A program made the translations under genes and the position numbers. A model generated the notes under the pieces. The model worked only from the letters and a program-made list of their open reading frames with translations. It did not search any database and was not told the DNA's origin. Positions 44,601 through 49,539 of a DNA stretch of 64,000 nt are shown here, piece after piece (positions within the stretch are counted from its first letter, which is position 1; each line of letters begins with the position of its first letter). Location of the stretch: NCBI GenBank assembly GCA_946902875.1, contig OX336355.1, forward strand, positions 19,501,347 through 19,565,346. Direction: 5' to 3'. This DNA comes from Nematopogon swammerdamellus (taxonomy: Eukaryota; Arthropoda; Insecta; Lepidoptera; Adelidae).

Positions 44601-45651
44601 CAGCTCGCGCATCTTCCACCTCGGCACGCCCACGCCTCTCGTCTTCGCGCTGCACGAGTTCCGCCTCGACGAGGACGGCCGCCTCGTCGCTCAGGTCAGT
44701 GCAGCTCAGAGCTGTCGTTTCGTGTCGAGATTAGCCCGAACGCAGCCCGCCGCACGAGAAGCCGCTCGTGTCACGAGACAGCCTGCTCAACACGGCATGG
44801 ATGTAATTATGCCATAAGTGGATCGTGGTTTATCAATTATATTGTTTAAAAAATTATATTGTATGTATTTATCATAGACAAACTTTTGCCCGCGGCTTCC
44901 CTCGCGGTAGATTCGGTTTAATAGCAAATCCAATTTAAACACAAATATGATAATTTTTTTTTATATAATCCATTATGAGTGCTTGAGTCGGAGGGGCCAA
45001 AGCACATGCTCCGATCAGTCAATATCACCTCCGAGAAGGTAGGTGCCATTCCGGAGACCTCCCTGGATTGCTGGCTATACTGGACTAGAGGAGAACACCA
45101 TCGAGGCTGCTATGCGGCCATCTTACGTCCATTACGTCCAGTACGGTGGTACCAACCCAGTCGACACGACAGACACCTCTGGTTCAGCTCCACGTCTCTA
45201 AGCCTTTCACACCTTTCAGTTTTCTTCTATGTTTTGGAATTTGATCGCACTTTCTACCGTTATCATTCTGACAGTGATGCGCAACACTTTGGCATGCTGC
45301 ACTGCAACTCAGTATGAATGTCGGCTCATCTGTCAGGCCGGCGTGGCATTCTCAACTCTTTCATATTATTATGGCCGAATGTCCATGGGCGTCGTTAGAC
45401 AACAGTCGGTCGATATAAACACTTCCTAACTAATGATTTGAATCGAAAACTACTCGAATCAATTCACTTGAGGTTTTCACTGACGTACTCTACTCATGGG
45501 ATTGTTCAATGAATGTGTGCAGTGTGCATTATGTATGAACGGGTTGCAGGAGCCTGTATCGATCAAGTCTAAGGGGCTGCGGTGGCAGAGGATGGACTCG
45601 TCCGACCATCTCTACACCACAGGCAAGGAGAATGCCGCCCTCTACCAATAG
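17067..45651 (+). CDS. Five-exon gene, 258-aa gasdermin-like candidate
   Basis: Exons 17067-17282, 28604-28759, 43572-43698, 44519-44694 and 45550-45651 all have GT/AG borders and join in phase (0, 0, 1, 0) to 258 residues plus TAG. Exons are GC-rich and the introns AT-rich. I recognise no named orthologue. By eye it runs in the order of a gasdermin pore-forming domain: an N-terminal basic helix (KKLLKAVVKSL), a strand pair at 51-75 (QLVCIPHVTEAEFY, SLFLQKRK), an acidic/leucine segment, strands at 173-190 (SVYMITSVLRAGTLEFRV), and PLVFALHEFRLDEDGRL at 206-222 followed by SKG (232-234). Total length fits a single domain with a short tail. No signal peptide is seen. If right, the protein would permeabilise membranes once released; if wrong, it is a conserved gene of unknown function. 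ATG 17067 is chosen because the frame upstream lacks another ATG. Confidence 0.72.
17424..17981. mobile_element. 558-bp palindromic MITE with 8-bp TSD
   Basis: Long terminal inverted repeats of well over 100 bp: GAGTTAGTATAGCGCGGCAT at the left (17429-17448) has its inverse at the right end, followed on both sides by GTCTAAGGAGCTATTAGC and CGGAGACTTGTACTTTCGGA. The 8-bp duplication CTAATCTC lies at 17416-17423 and 17982-17989. The core carries CGACATGCGCCGCCTCAACA and three TTAGG units (17675-17692). It lies 140 bp inside intron 1. No ORF. Confidence 0.9.
18195..18287 (+). repeat. Dispersed repeat (copies at 35270 and 55000, inverted)
   Basis: Contains GTGTGGGGTCGGTACTTAAA, CCCCACTGCATCTCTCCCCG and AAAGTCGACTAAGGGATAAG. 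Reverse complements of these blocks occur at 55070-55165 and, decayed, at 35350-35445. Probably the 5' part or 3' UTR of a LINE or SINE. Confidence 0.65.
18288..18675 (+). mobile_element. SINE with fused tRNA-like and 5S rRNA-like head
   Basis: The head begins CAGCCTCGGTAGCTCAGTGG (A-box-like), continues with TAAGCAACGC and GATTGGATGGGTGACCGC, the hallmark of the 3' half of 5S rRNA, and then GTGGTTCGGATTCC (B-box-like). The body has GAAACGTCGGTCGAAACGGC and the tail GGTGATGTAGCC...GTCAGTTTCCAT plus poly(A). A pol III promoter of mixed origin is inferred. Other copies: 12374-12773 (headless), 55755-56160 (head), 57297-57445 and 58190-58320 (tails). Confidence 0.85.
18965..19200 (+). pseudogene. 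RLE-type LINE: RT active-site fragment
   Basis: Encodes QGCCLSPVTFNIVINILIDT and FADDITLLTRNP, the RT blocks B' and C with the FADD catalytic pair. The frame shifts near 19180-19195 into the long downstream ORF. Confidence 0.82.
19201..20808 (+). pseudogene. RLE-type LINE: RT thumb, zinc knuckle, endonuclease
   Basis: 535 codons open. Begins VVDDYCEWTKGMKIKPAKC (end of RT). A CX2CX8HX4C knuckle CPSCKEFVGTAKHLLCGC stands near residue 305. It is followed by the restriction-like endonuclease: RPDILIFSK, 14 residues, then VELTVPWESN and KYCNLVDRIVRNGFKTDL. A C-terminal endonuclease behind the RT is the plan of the R2/NeSL/Hero group, which often insert at specific sequences. The ORF is long and clean but has no own start; the N-terminus and upstream zinc fingers are gone. 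Confidence 0.85.
20985..21540 (+). pseudogene. Second 3' end of the RLE LINE, tandem, internally deleted
   Basis: Starts with GGGCAAACCAGTGGCGGCTT, equivalent to about 20270 in the first copy, skips roughly 150 bases after CTTCTTCAGTTCCATGGGAA, then runs through the endonuclease end (LNKYCNLVDRIVRNGF) and the same 3' UTR. Reading frame broken. It follows the first copy with almost no spacer. Confidence 0.85.
21626..21832 (+). mobile_element. MITE, hairpin-type; inverted copy at 37725-38025
   Basis: Contains TTTACGGACGATAGTTTTAC, TGTGCCTCTCTATCGCTTGT, GCGCTCTCGCTTGCACACAC and CGTGCGTGCAGCCGG. TTTTACGTGATAATGATAACGTC at the left is nearly inverse to GACGTTATCACGTCAAAA at the right, giving imperfect terminal inverted repeats. 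Non-coding. Confidence 0.7.
21833..22815. other. Intron 1, AT-rich, no feature recognised
   Basis: Long T and A runs. A short GC-rich patch near 22190-22250 (GTGAGGTCACGTGACCACGC) includes the palindrome GGTCACGTGACC. No ORF of note. Confidence 0.5.
22824..23182. mobile_element. hAT-like MITE with 8-bp TSD
   Basis: Ends CAGAGGCGGCGCA and, inverted, CAGTGGCGGCGCA. The 8-bp duplication CATCCAAC is perfect at 22816-22823 and 23183-23190. 359 bp, no ORF. Confidence 0.9.
23590..24835. repeat. Inverted repeat arms around 1 kb
   Basis: TTTGGTCGCTCTACAGGAAC and TGCTTTTACCGGAACTTTTT near 23628-23670 reappear inverted at about 24740-24795. A third partial copy in direct orientation is near 23720-23755. 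The left arm of each is preceded by a CATG(T)A-type stretch. Between the arms no transposase is evident. A (TGT)n run lies at 24709-24730. Confidence 0.65.
24984..25480. mobile_element. Fold-back MITE sharing the core of the 17424 element
   Basis: Arms: GCTAGCAAATTGCTAGTAAG near 25007-25026 and its near-inverse near 25441-25460, then GTGAAAGAATT in both. The middle (25180-25310) carries ATGTTTTGGTGGTTTAAAAA, ACCTAATGTTGAGGCGGCGT and TAAATTCCTATTCAAAATAA, which also form the middle of the 17424-17981 palindrome. The outer arms differ, so cores and ends have been exchanged. Confidence 0.75.
26043..26691. mobile_element. 649-bp element with about 80-bp near-perfect TIRs
   Basis: Both ends read CACGGTGAACAAAAAACCTG inward, continuing through CGAACACCCGAAGGCAGGAA and GTACAGTTTCAGATACTGAA with one or two mismatches. 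TATA flanks each end (26039-26042, 26692-26695), consistent with a TA or TATA duplication as made by Tc1/mariner-like transposases. The middle has a (CGG)n palindromic stretch near 26206-26235. No ORF. Confidence 0.92.
26737..26871. mobile_element. 135-bp MITE, TTA duplication
   Basis: Ends GGCCCACTTGCACCAACACG and its exact inverse. TTA on both sides (26734-26736, 26872-26874) suits a PIF/Harbinger-type transposase. A classic fold-back MITE. Confidence 0.88.
27120..27520 (+). promoter_or_regulatory. CpG-rich segment in intron 1, possible alternative promoter
   Basis: CG-dense sequence with GTGTGTGCGCGC stretches and TTATAGCGGGC near 27442, in an otherwise AT-rich intron 1 kb before exon 2. 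A short ORF beginning ATGGCAAACTCC at 27598 (30 codons) follows. No transcript evidence is available. Confidence 0.3.
28604..28759 (+). CDS. Five-exon gene, exon 2 (aa 73-124)
   Basis: Acceptor TTGTAG, donor AAG|GTATTC. Encodes KRKETEDGKMFSPLGELLDN and a stretch ending FKFPHDSVK. Codon use is strongly G/C-ending, unlike the flanking intron. Confidence 0.75.
28800..29345 (+). pseudogene. LINE C-terminal fragment and 3' UTR
   Basis: Frame 28846-29067 encodes NWFYRSFLYRTGKLWNALPA and YSRGSFNRSVNRYL, the closing motif of many LINE RT proteins. It ends CGAATGTCCTTGGTCGTCGT-TAG. The 3' UTR runs to GAATATAAAGGAGGGTAATG (about 29300-29322). A decayed copy lies at 45175-45425. Starts 40 bases after exon 2. 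Confidence 0.75.
29346..30600. other. Intron 2, no gene; one LINE-like tail
   Basis: 29440-29600 starts ATGAAATGAAATGGAATGAAAT followed by ATATTTATTG, the look of an inverted LINE 3' end. The rest is AT-rich without features. Confidence 0.45.
30608..30755 (+). mobile_element. CR1-type LINE tail, 5'-truncated
   Basis: Sense-oriented copy of the last 150 bases of the LINE at 38470-42120: AGACAGCCTAGCAACAGTCC, GAGAGGTGATTTTGGCTCTG, GTCGACTGCACCATTGGTCT, then CAGCCACCCATGCTGGTTTA and an A run. Confidence 0.85.
30756..31564. other. Intron 2, no gene recognised
   Basis: 31040-31120 has mixed CG-rich sequence with an open stretch but no product I can support. Confidence 0.45.
31573..32050. mobile_element. 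hAT remnant with 8-bp TSD
   Basis: Ends TAAGGTGGCCAAC and, inverted, TAAGGCGGCCAAC. The duplication GGTAACTC is at 31565-31572 and 32051-32058. Subterminal CCCGCA repeats occur at both sides. On the plus strand 31735-31960 translates, with frame breaks, to CLPGTNAP, FSLLNALWTSEK and similar, which resembles the hAT C-terminal dimerisation region. The rest of the transposase is gone. Confidence 0.8.
32097..32507 (+). mobile_element. tRNA-headed SINE, full-length copy
   Basis: Head GGGTGGCCGAGTGGTTTGGG (A box TGGCCGAGTGG) and GAGGTTCGAATCC (B box), as in a class II tRNA. Body CCTACACCTGCTGCTTCACC and GTAAAACTGTAGGTCCCTTC. Tail GGTGATATTGGCTGGTCAGA to CCACCCATACCGGATTACAT plus poly(A). The tail resembles that of the CR1-type LINE in this window. 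Confidence 0.92.
32601..32640 (+). repeat. (CT)n(GT)n microsatellite
   Basis: TCTCTCTCTCTCTCTGTGTGTGTGTGTG.. compound dinucleotide run in intron 2. Confidence 0.9.
32641..35260. other. Intron 2, mostly featureless AT-rich sequence
   Basis: (GT)n at 33386-33405. AGTAAA repeats at 33600-33630 followed by AGATTTTATTAATTAATT look like an inverted LINE tail. No ORF with recognisable product. Confidence 0.5.
35270..35445 (-). repeat. Dispersed repeat, decayed copy
   Basis: Inverted relative to 18195-18287: AAGGCACGAAGACTTACGTA, CGCCCTTTAGCGCGGCATCT and GTGTCAGACCCCACACG match the 54990-55165 copy. Confidence 0.6.
35723..37018 (+). mobile_element. tRNA-headed SINE split by an antisense LINE
   Basis: 35723-35905 is the head and first body half, ending at CCCCTTACTAG. 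36798-37018 is the second half (GTAGGCTCAAATTGTAGCCG to the poly(A)). The 0.9 kb between is the RLE-type LINE in reverse. The join matches the uninterrupted copies at 32097 and 42716 apart from a few bases. Confidence 0.85.
35906..36797 (-). pseudogene. RLE-type LINE, 3' fragment inside a SINE
   Basis: Frame 36723-36073 (216 codons) is nearly identical to the C-terminus at 20160-20808, including RPDILIFSK and the endonuclease VELTVPWESN. It begins at CTACAAATAAACTATGCCCG near the zinc knuckle. The 3' UTR ends AAGCTTAGATCCACACCTT, as in the copy at 21540. A (TA)n filler of about 20 bp sits at the 5' junction. Confidence 0.88.
37530..37725 (+). repeat. Core fragment of the fold-back MITE family
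   Basis: AACGACATGCGCCGCCTCAA followed by CATTAACCCTGGTTATTTTT matches the centre of the 17424 element and 25180-25310. Confidence 0.6.
37725..38100 (-). mobile_element. Inverted copy of the 21626 MITE with an insert
   Basis: GATGAACACCGGCTGCACGC, GAGCCTGTGTGTGCAAGCGA and AACAAGCGATAGAGAGGCAC are inverse to 21690-21800. About 150 bases (37848-37978) interrupt it before AAAACTATCGTCCGTAAACC. 38030-38100 adds CATACCACACATTCCTCC, found inverted near 61570-61600. Confidence 0.7.
38101..38469. other. Intron 2, no feature recognised
   Basis: Short open stretches only; no product supported. Confidence 0.4.
38578..40391 (-). pseudogene. CR1-type LINE: reverse transcriptase
   Basis: Encodes the RT with all core blocks: NYRPIAITSLLCKVMERL, LDISKAFDRVWH (catalytic Asp), AGVPQGSVLSPTLFLIFIND, SYADDS (catalytic pair), KTQCCALS, then the C-terminal FYRYYHGRCSAELASLIP and the closing VWNCLPASVFPESFNLGVFK. 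Ends at a TAA/TGA near 38578. Open for more than 600 codons, so the copy is young. It is inactive only through the single break to the endonuclease frame. Confidence 0.88.
40392..41479 (-). pseudogene. CR1-type LINE: apurinic endonuclease
   Basis: Opens MARKTKIIRS. APE motifs in order: FRVDLANIRGL, LFLTETQI (catalytic Glu), YRSPN, VMVGDFNVKH, LLDLVLTSE and GSSDHCLVSC (catalytic Asp-His). After SARTAEARRTLNASS-type sequence near 40400 the frame leaves that of the RT. Compared with the usual linker of this family a piece of non-triplet length appears to be missing there; that is inference. Confidence 0.85.
42262..42700 (-). pseudogene. LINE C-terminal fragment with (AAAT)n tail
   Basis: Frame 42655-42359 encodes RRERGDLIETYKILNQHYD, RGHSLKLNVT and NRAVEMWNKLPEDVVQAPTT, a typical LINE RT C-terminus. 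On the coding strand it ends in about nine AAAT units (42262-42294). 5'-truncated; the clade differs from the neighbouring CR1 copy. Confidence 0.8.
42716..43120 (+). mobile_element. tRNA-headed SINE, full-length copy
   Basis: Same family as 32097-32507: head GGGTGGCCGAGTGGTTTGGG, B box CAGTTCGAATCC, tail CCACCCATACCGGATTACAT and poly(A). Ends 450 bp before exon 3. Confidence 0.92.
43572..43698 (+). CDS. Five-exon gene, exon 3 (aa 125-167)
   Basis: Acceptor TGTGTGCAG, donor CCCAG|GTCCGC. Ends in phase 1. Encodes SIKNKVRVIMVNFTRASLPH and LHLDLAKNP. Confidence 0.75.
43750..43990 (-). pseudogene. LINE pol fragment in intron 3
   Basis: Encodes SHLRLRQRLLKVHRSTLRIV and GLLT, matching the segment LRLAKTLLRVHRSKLRIVIG of the LINE at 53670-53980. 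Heavily decayed. Confidence 0.6.
44045..44390 (+). pseudogene. Mosaic of two LINE tails
   Basis: 44045-44120 encodes FPESFNLDDFKPRISGLDSL, the end of the CR1-type protein (compare 38578-40391). From about 44125 it continues KHKWQWTGHN, then in another frame YTGGLDRKSAGRRPVRWDDK, the C-terminal motif of RTE-type LINE proteins. Two unrelated LINE ends are fused within a few bases. Lies in intron 3. Confidence 0.7.
44519..44694 (+). CDS. Five-exon gene, exon 4 (aa 167-225)
   Basis: Acceptor TGTGTGCAG, donor GCTCAG|GTCAGT. Completes a split Glu codon. Holds the blocks that look most like the gasdermin domain end (residues 173-225). Confidence 0.78.
44953..45170 (-). mobile_element. tRNA-headed SINE tail, inverted
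   Basis: GAGTCGGAGGGGCCAAAGCA, CAATATCACCTCCGAGAAGG and CAGTACGGTGGTACCAACCC are inverse to the SINE tail. The head is absent. Lies in intron 4. Confidence 0.85.
45175..45425 (+). pseudogene. Decayed LINE 3' end
   Basis: GGCGTGGCATTCTCAACTC and GCCGAATGTCCATGGGCGTC parallel 29015-29065 of the LINE fragment near exon 2. No frame survives. Confidence 0.55.
45550..45651 (+). CDS. Five-exon gene, exon 5 (aa 226-258, stop)
   Basis: Acceptor GGTTGCAG. Encodes EPVSIKSKGLRWQRMD and a short polar tail ending at TAG 45649-45651. There is no room for a C-terminal repressor domain of the mammalian type. Confidence 0.72.
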   Translation, partial: EPVSIKSKGLRWQRMDSSDHLYTTGKENAALYQ

Positions 45652-47069
45652 AGCGCCTGGAGCGCCTACCGCACGCCACACCCACACACACAGCGCGCGC
45701 GCACATGTGCACACAGACAACGAACCTACGCAACTGTTGTCGGCTTGGCTACGTCGTACTGTCTGTACACTCGGCAATCTTGAAGGTGCCTAGGGCAATA
45801 GGTATGGCCGTGGATGTATGGACAGCGTAGATGAATGTTCATGACATTATTTTGTTTATGACATAATTACATAAGTACATATGTATATTGTGGTGCAGTA
45901 GTGAGTACTCACTCACACACAACACAAGTAGGGGCGCATTGTTTAGTATTATCTGTCTTGAGTCAAGTATTTTTAATACATACAACATAGGTGTATGTAG
46001 ACGCTTGCATTCCAGTGTATTCAATTGTACCAGTATTGCGTTTTCACATATTTCTTATCTTATTTTAAATCTTTATCAACTTAAATTAAATTAGTGAATT
46101 ATGTACTAAAATAGCATTATTAGTCATTGTGAGAGGTAAATTATTGTGCACCTTACATACCATGTACCTTATTAACTCTGCCTTAACCAGCCTATCCATC
46201 ACATACTACTGTACTACTCACCCAGTACTTACTGCAAGTTTTCCCGGGCACTGACCCAGTGGTAAAGGGGGTAACATTTTTATATTTAATTAAATATAAA
46301 AAAAAAATACAAACAGCCTCACCTGAACATAGTAAACACCTTTTGCTAAGAAACTATGTTTCTATTTCTCCATTTATTTGCACGTCCTTTTTATATAAAT
46401 TTAACATTTTTTTAGAAAATATTCTGGAGAAGCCCAAGAAAAATATGAGAACGAGGGTTTATCCTAATTGTTTTTTCGTTTTTGTATAGGTTGACCCTTG
46501 AAAAAGCTGCTAAAACACACCATGTTACCAATTGTTTACGACAAGGTGGGGTTGTTTAGTAAATAAGCCACATTTAGAGTGCAATTTTTTTTTATAAAGT
46601 TTTCTTTATTTTTGGCTTTCGTGATCAATTTTTACATTTTTTCTGTATGGCCTGGTTTCTCTGAAATAAATTTTTGAAAATTTCAAAAATCTCGTTTTCT
46701 CCTAAAATTTGCATATCGCAGCCTTCAAGTTAAATCTTCCGCGAAATATAATGCAAAACGATAAAAAACTATGATTTCTTGATGTCCCGGCTTTTACTTT
46801 GAAATCCCGTTTTTTTCCTCTAATATTTGAGTTTGTCCCGCCATGCTGTAAAAAAAATATGGCAACACTAGTACCTACCTACGTAACTTCGCGCATTATC
46901 TGTACTACGCGGCGGTTATTGAAGTTCGACCTTGGCACACATTAGTTATTTCTTTGGGCTTACAATTTCAATAACGCACAATTAGCTGATCGGAAGTCGG
47001 AGAACGTGCGTACTATGTATGCATGGAGTACTCGCTGCCGCCGCCTCCTCCGCGGCACAACCATATCTA
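45652..47069 (+). other. 3' UTR of the five-exon gene, then spacer
   Basis: Downstream of TAG 45651. An ATTAAA at 46085-46090 is the nearest polyadenylation-like hexamer. No gene to 47069. 46830-46870 ends a repeat with ATATGGCAACACTAG. Confidence 0.4.
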
Positions 47070-47185
47070 CCGGGTGCGGCGATTGAACTGTCCGTATGGG
47101 AAAATGAAATACTTCTGTTAATTTTAAATATTTATTTATACACTTATGCCATGTGAAAATAGTAAGTTCAAAGTTTTATTATGAC

Positions 47186-47905
47186 TTATTCCGAAGGAAT
47201 AAAACCGCCTTTAGCCTTTACTACAAGCTGAAGTTTCTTTCTGAAAGAAGGGCAGGCTGCTCGAACGACGTTATCACTCAAGCAATCCCATTCTCTCGTA
47301 AGAGTAACTTTGAGCGCTTCCACCAAAGTGTGTTTTTTAGCACAGGCCCTGGCCTGTAAAACACCCCAAATATAAAAGTCCAGCGGATTCAAGTCGGGCG
47401 ATGACGACGGCCACATATCTCGGTCGATCAGCACTGGAACGTTTGCTTTCAACCAATTTTGCGTTCCAATTGCTCTGTGTGATGGTGCCGAGACTTGCTG
47501 GAAAGTCCAACGCTCAGAACTGAATGTGTTGCGTGCCCACGGTATCAGCCCTGGTCGCAAGACTTTGTCTCGATAGATTTGTTGGTTTATTTTGACTTGG
47601 TTGCGACCCATTGGAAGGAAAACGAGCGGAGAACGGCCTTTTTCAGACACCGCCGCCCAGACCATAATTTGGTCGGCTCCTTGGCGTCGAGTGACTTGCA
47701 ATTCGTCTGAATGGTCGCTGACACGTCCCTTCAACCAAACACGGTCATTTTGTTTGTTTAAAAACTGTTCAACGAAAAAAGTTTTCTCATCTGAAAACAC
47801 CAAATTCGGAAGCTCCCCAGAGTCGAGCAAGCGAATCAGCTCTTTCGATCGATCCAACCGTTTGCTACGCTGTAAAGCAGTGAGTTCCTGAGAAAGGTTT
47901 TTTTT
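47186..47905 (-). pseudogene. maT transposase, catalytic part with a lost Asp
   Basis: Shows VFSDEKTFFVEQ (first Asp), QQVSAPSHRA where the second catalytic Asp should stand (Val here), and SPDLNPLDFYIWG with the third Asp 37 residues on, hence DD37D. Ends KAKGGFIPSE at TAA near 47186. With Asp to Val the enzyme cannot cut DNA even if the frameshift is ignored. Confidence 0.88.
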
Positions 47906-48228
47906 AATGGTTTGACTTTAAGCTTTTCTTTCAATATGCGACGAACGCTGTGATCGTTCACCTTGAGATCCTGTGCGAGCTGGTTTGCTGAGCGCGCTGG
48001 ATTTCTGTCTAATCGATGACGCACCTTTTCGACAACTGCTGGCGCCGTTGCAGTACAGCGTCGTCCGCCACCGTAGCGTTTCTTAACGCTACCAGTCTCA
48101 TTATAACGTTGAATAGTGCAATGCACAAATGTCTCGTGCAATTGAAGATTTGGCAGCGCTCGACGTATTTCGATATTCGATTTTCCCTCCAAATGAAGAG
48201 CAATTACTGAATTTCGTTTTAAATCCAT
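47906..48228 (-). pseudogene. maT transposase, N-terminal DNA-binding part
   Basis: Starts MDLKRNSVIALHLEGKSNIE, a helix-turn-helix, then GSVKKRYGGGRR and a second helical unit RSANQLAQDLKVNDHSVRRI. The frame breaks after KLKVKPLKK, in a run of eight A on the coding strand (near 47910), and continues in the next entry. Confidence 0.88.
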
Positions 48229-48685
48229 TGTTCTAAATTCGAACGTGTTTCTCTTACAACAGAATCACTTCAAATGATGATATAGAACATGTCAAAGAAT
48301 AACATTTGAAATTTTGGCGGCGTTCGATTCAGTGGTTCGAATTTTAAAACAGTTAGATAGAGACGGACAGTTCAATCTCCGCACCCGGTAGGTACCTGTG
48401 TCGCATTTTAACGTGAGATTTCACTGTTTAAAAAAAGAAGACACAATGAAACAATGTAAAAAAATTGTTCTATATACATTTCTTAAAACATTAACCTGCC
48501 GGCTCCCAACTGCTCTGCGCGGAGCAGATACATAGGGCACACTAAAAGTTTCCGGAATTGGCCACTTACATAAACAATATTTAAAAAGTAATTATAACAT
48601 TTGAAAATGGAACTCTTTGGCTGTAGAATGCAGTTTGTTTCATCTGACTGTCAACTGTTTTTCCATTGTGGCGCCATTTTAAAAA

Positions 48686-49219
48686 TTGCGTGCCTACATT
48701 AACATACATTTAACCCGGGAAAATTTTCGTAGTATGATTTTCTACGATTTTAAGTGTAATTTGACAGCTCATCAGAGCCTCGCTCGGCTTCAATCTGTTT
48801 TTGGCGATGAAGCACCATGCAAGACGACTATTTATTGCTGGTTTGCAGAATTCAAGCGCGGTCGTGTCAATCTCAGTGACGAATCTCGCGATGGTCGCCC
48901 GTTCACCGCTGTGAACAACAAAAACATCGATGCTGTGCGCCGTATGATCAAAACAGACAGGCATGTGACCTACCATGAGATTCGGGCATCCTTAGACATA
49001 GGCATGAGTCAAATACAATCAATCCTACACAAACATTTGGGTGTGAGAAAGCTGTGCTCGCGGTGGATCCCACACAATTTGACCGAGGCTCAAAAAACGC
49101 ACCGCGTCACTTGGTGCAATGCCATGCTTACCAGATTCAACAAAGGCGCTTCAAATTTGGTGTGGGACATAATAACAGGTGACAGCACCTTGCGACTTTT
49201 TTCTGTTCCCAAAAATTAA
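48686..49219 (+). pseudogene. mariner transposase, N-terminal part
   Basis: From about residue 14: FRSMIFYDFKCNLTAHQSLA, the paired HTH (TTIYCWFAEFKRGRVNLSDE, GRPFTAVNNKNIDAVRRMI) and the linker WIPHNLTEAQKTHRV, then NLVWDIITGD, where the first catalytic Asp lies. Directly after this the frame jumps to the region FFSVPKIK-like near the end of the protein, so the segment with the second and third Asp is deleted. Confidence 0.88.
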
Positions 49220-49388
49220 GAACCAATTACGCGGTCAACGATTTTCATAACCAGAAGAGGCTGTCGAAGAATATGAAAAACACGTTTCTGAGGTCACCAC
49301 GGAGGAGTGGCACAAAAGTTTTCAAAATTGGTTTAATCGTATGAAAAAGTGCATTTACGCAAAGGGAGAATATTTTGAGAAACAATAA
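49200..49388 (+). pseudogene. mariner transposase, C-terminal end
   Basis: In another frame: FPKIKNQLRGQRF, EEYEKHVSEVTTEEWHKSFQ and WFNRMKKCIYAKGEYFEKQ, the normal mariner C-terminus, ending TAA 49386-49388. Confidence 0.82.
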
Positions 49389-49503
49389 ACTCATTTTTGA
49401 CCTTTAATAGTATTTTATTCTTATTAATTCCGGAAACTTTTAGTGTGCCCCACGTAGTACGCCGCCGGCTGCCACCTGTCTCCGTGCGGGTTTTCGTCTA
49501 GTA

Positions 49504-49538
49504 CTATTTCAGTGAATTTGTCTTATTCACTGAAATAG
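49504..49538. repeat. Perfect hairpin
   Basis: CTATTTCAGTGAAT, 7-base loop, ATTCACTGAAATAG: a 14-bp perfect stem. CTATTTCAGTGAATTT also occurs near 35567 beside a degenerate partner. Confidence 0.85.
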
Positions 49539-49539
49539 T

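Larger units (their letters stand above)
47070..48388 (-). mobile_element. maT-type (DD37D) Tc1/mariner transposon, inactive
   Basis: Ends CCGGGTGCGGCGATTGAACT and, inverted, CCGGGTGCGGAGATTGAACT, about 28 bp, with TA on both sides (47068-47069, 48389-48390). 1,319 bp with a transposase on the minus strand that is frameshifted once and lacks a catalytic residue. Confidence 0.93.
48535..49450 (+). mobile_element. mariner element, internally deleted
   Basis: Ends GGGCACACTAAAAGTTTCCG and its exact inverse (25-bp TIR). TA precedes the left end; the right flank no longer shows TA. 916 bp instead of about 1.3 kb. Starts only 146 bp from the maT element. Confidence 0.9.
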
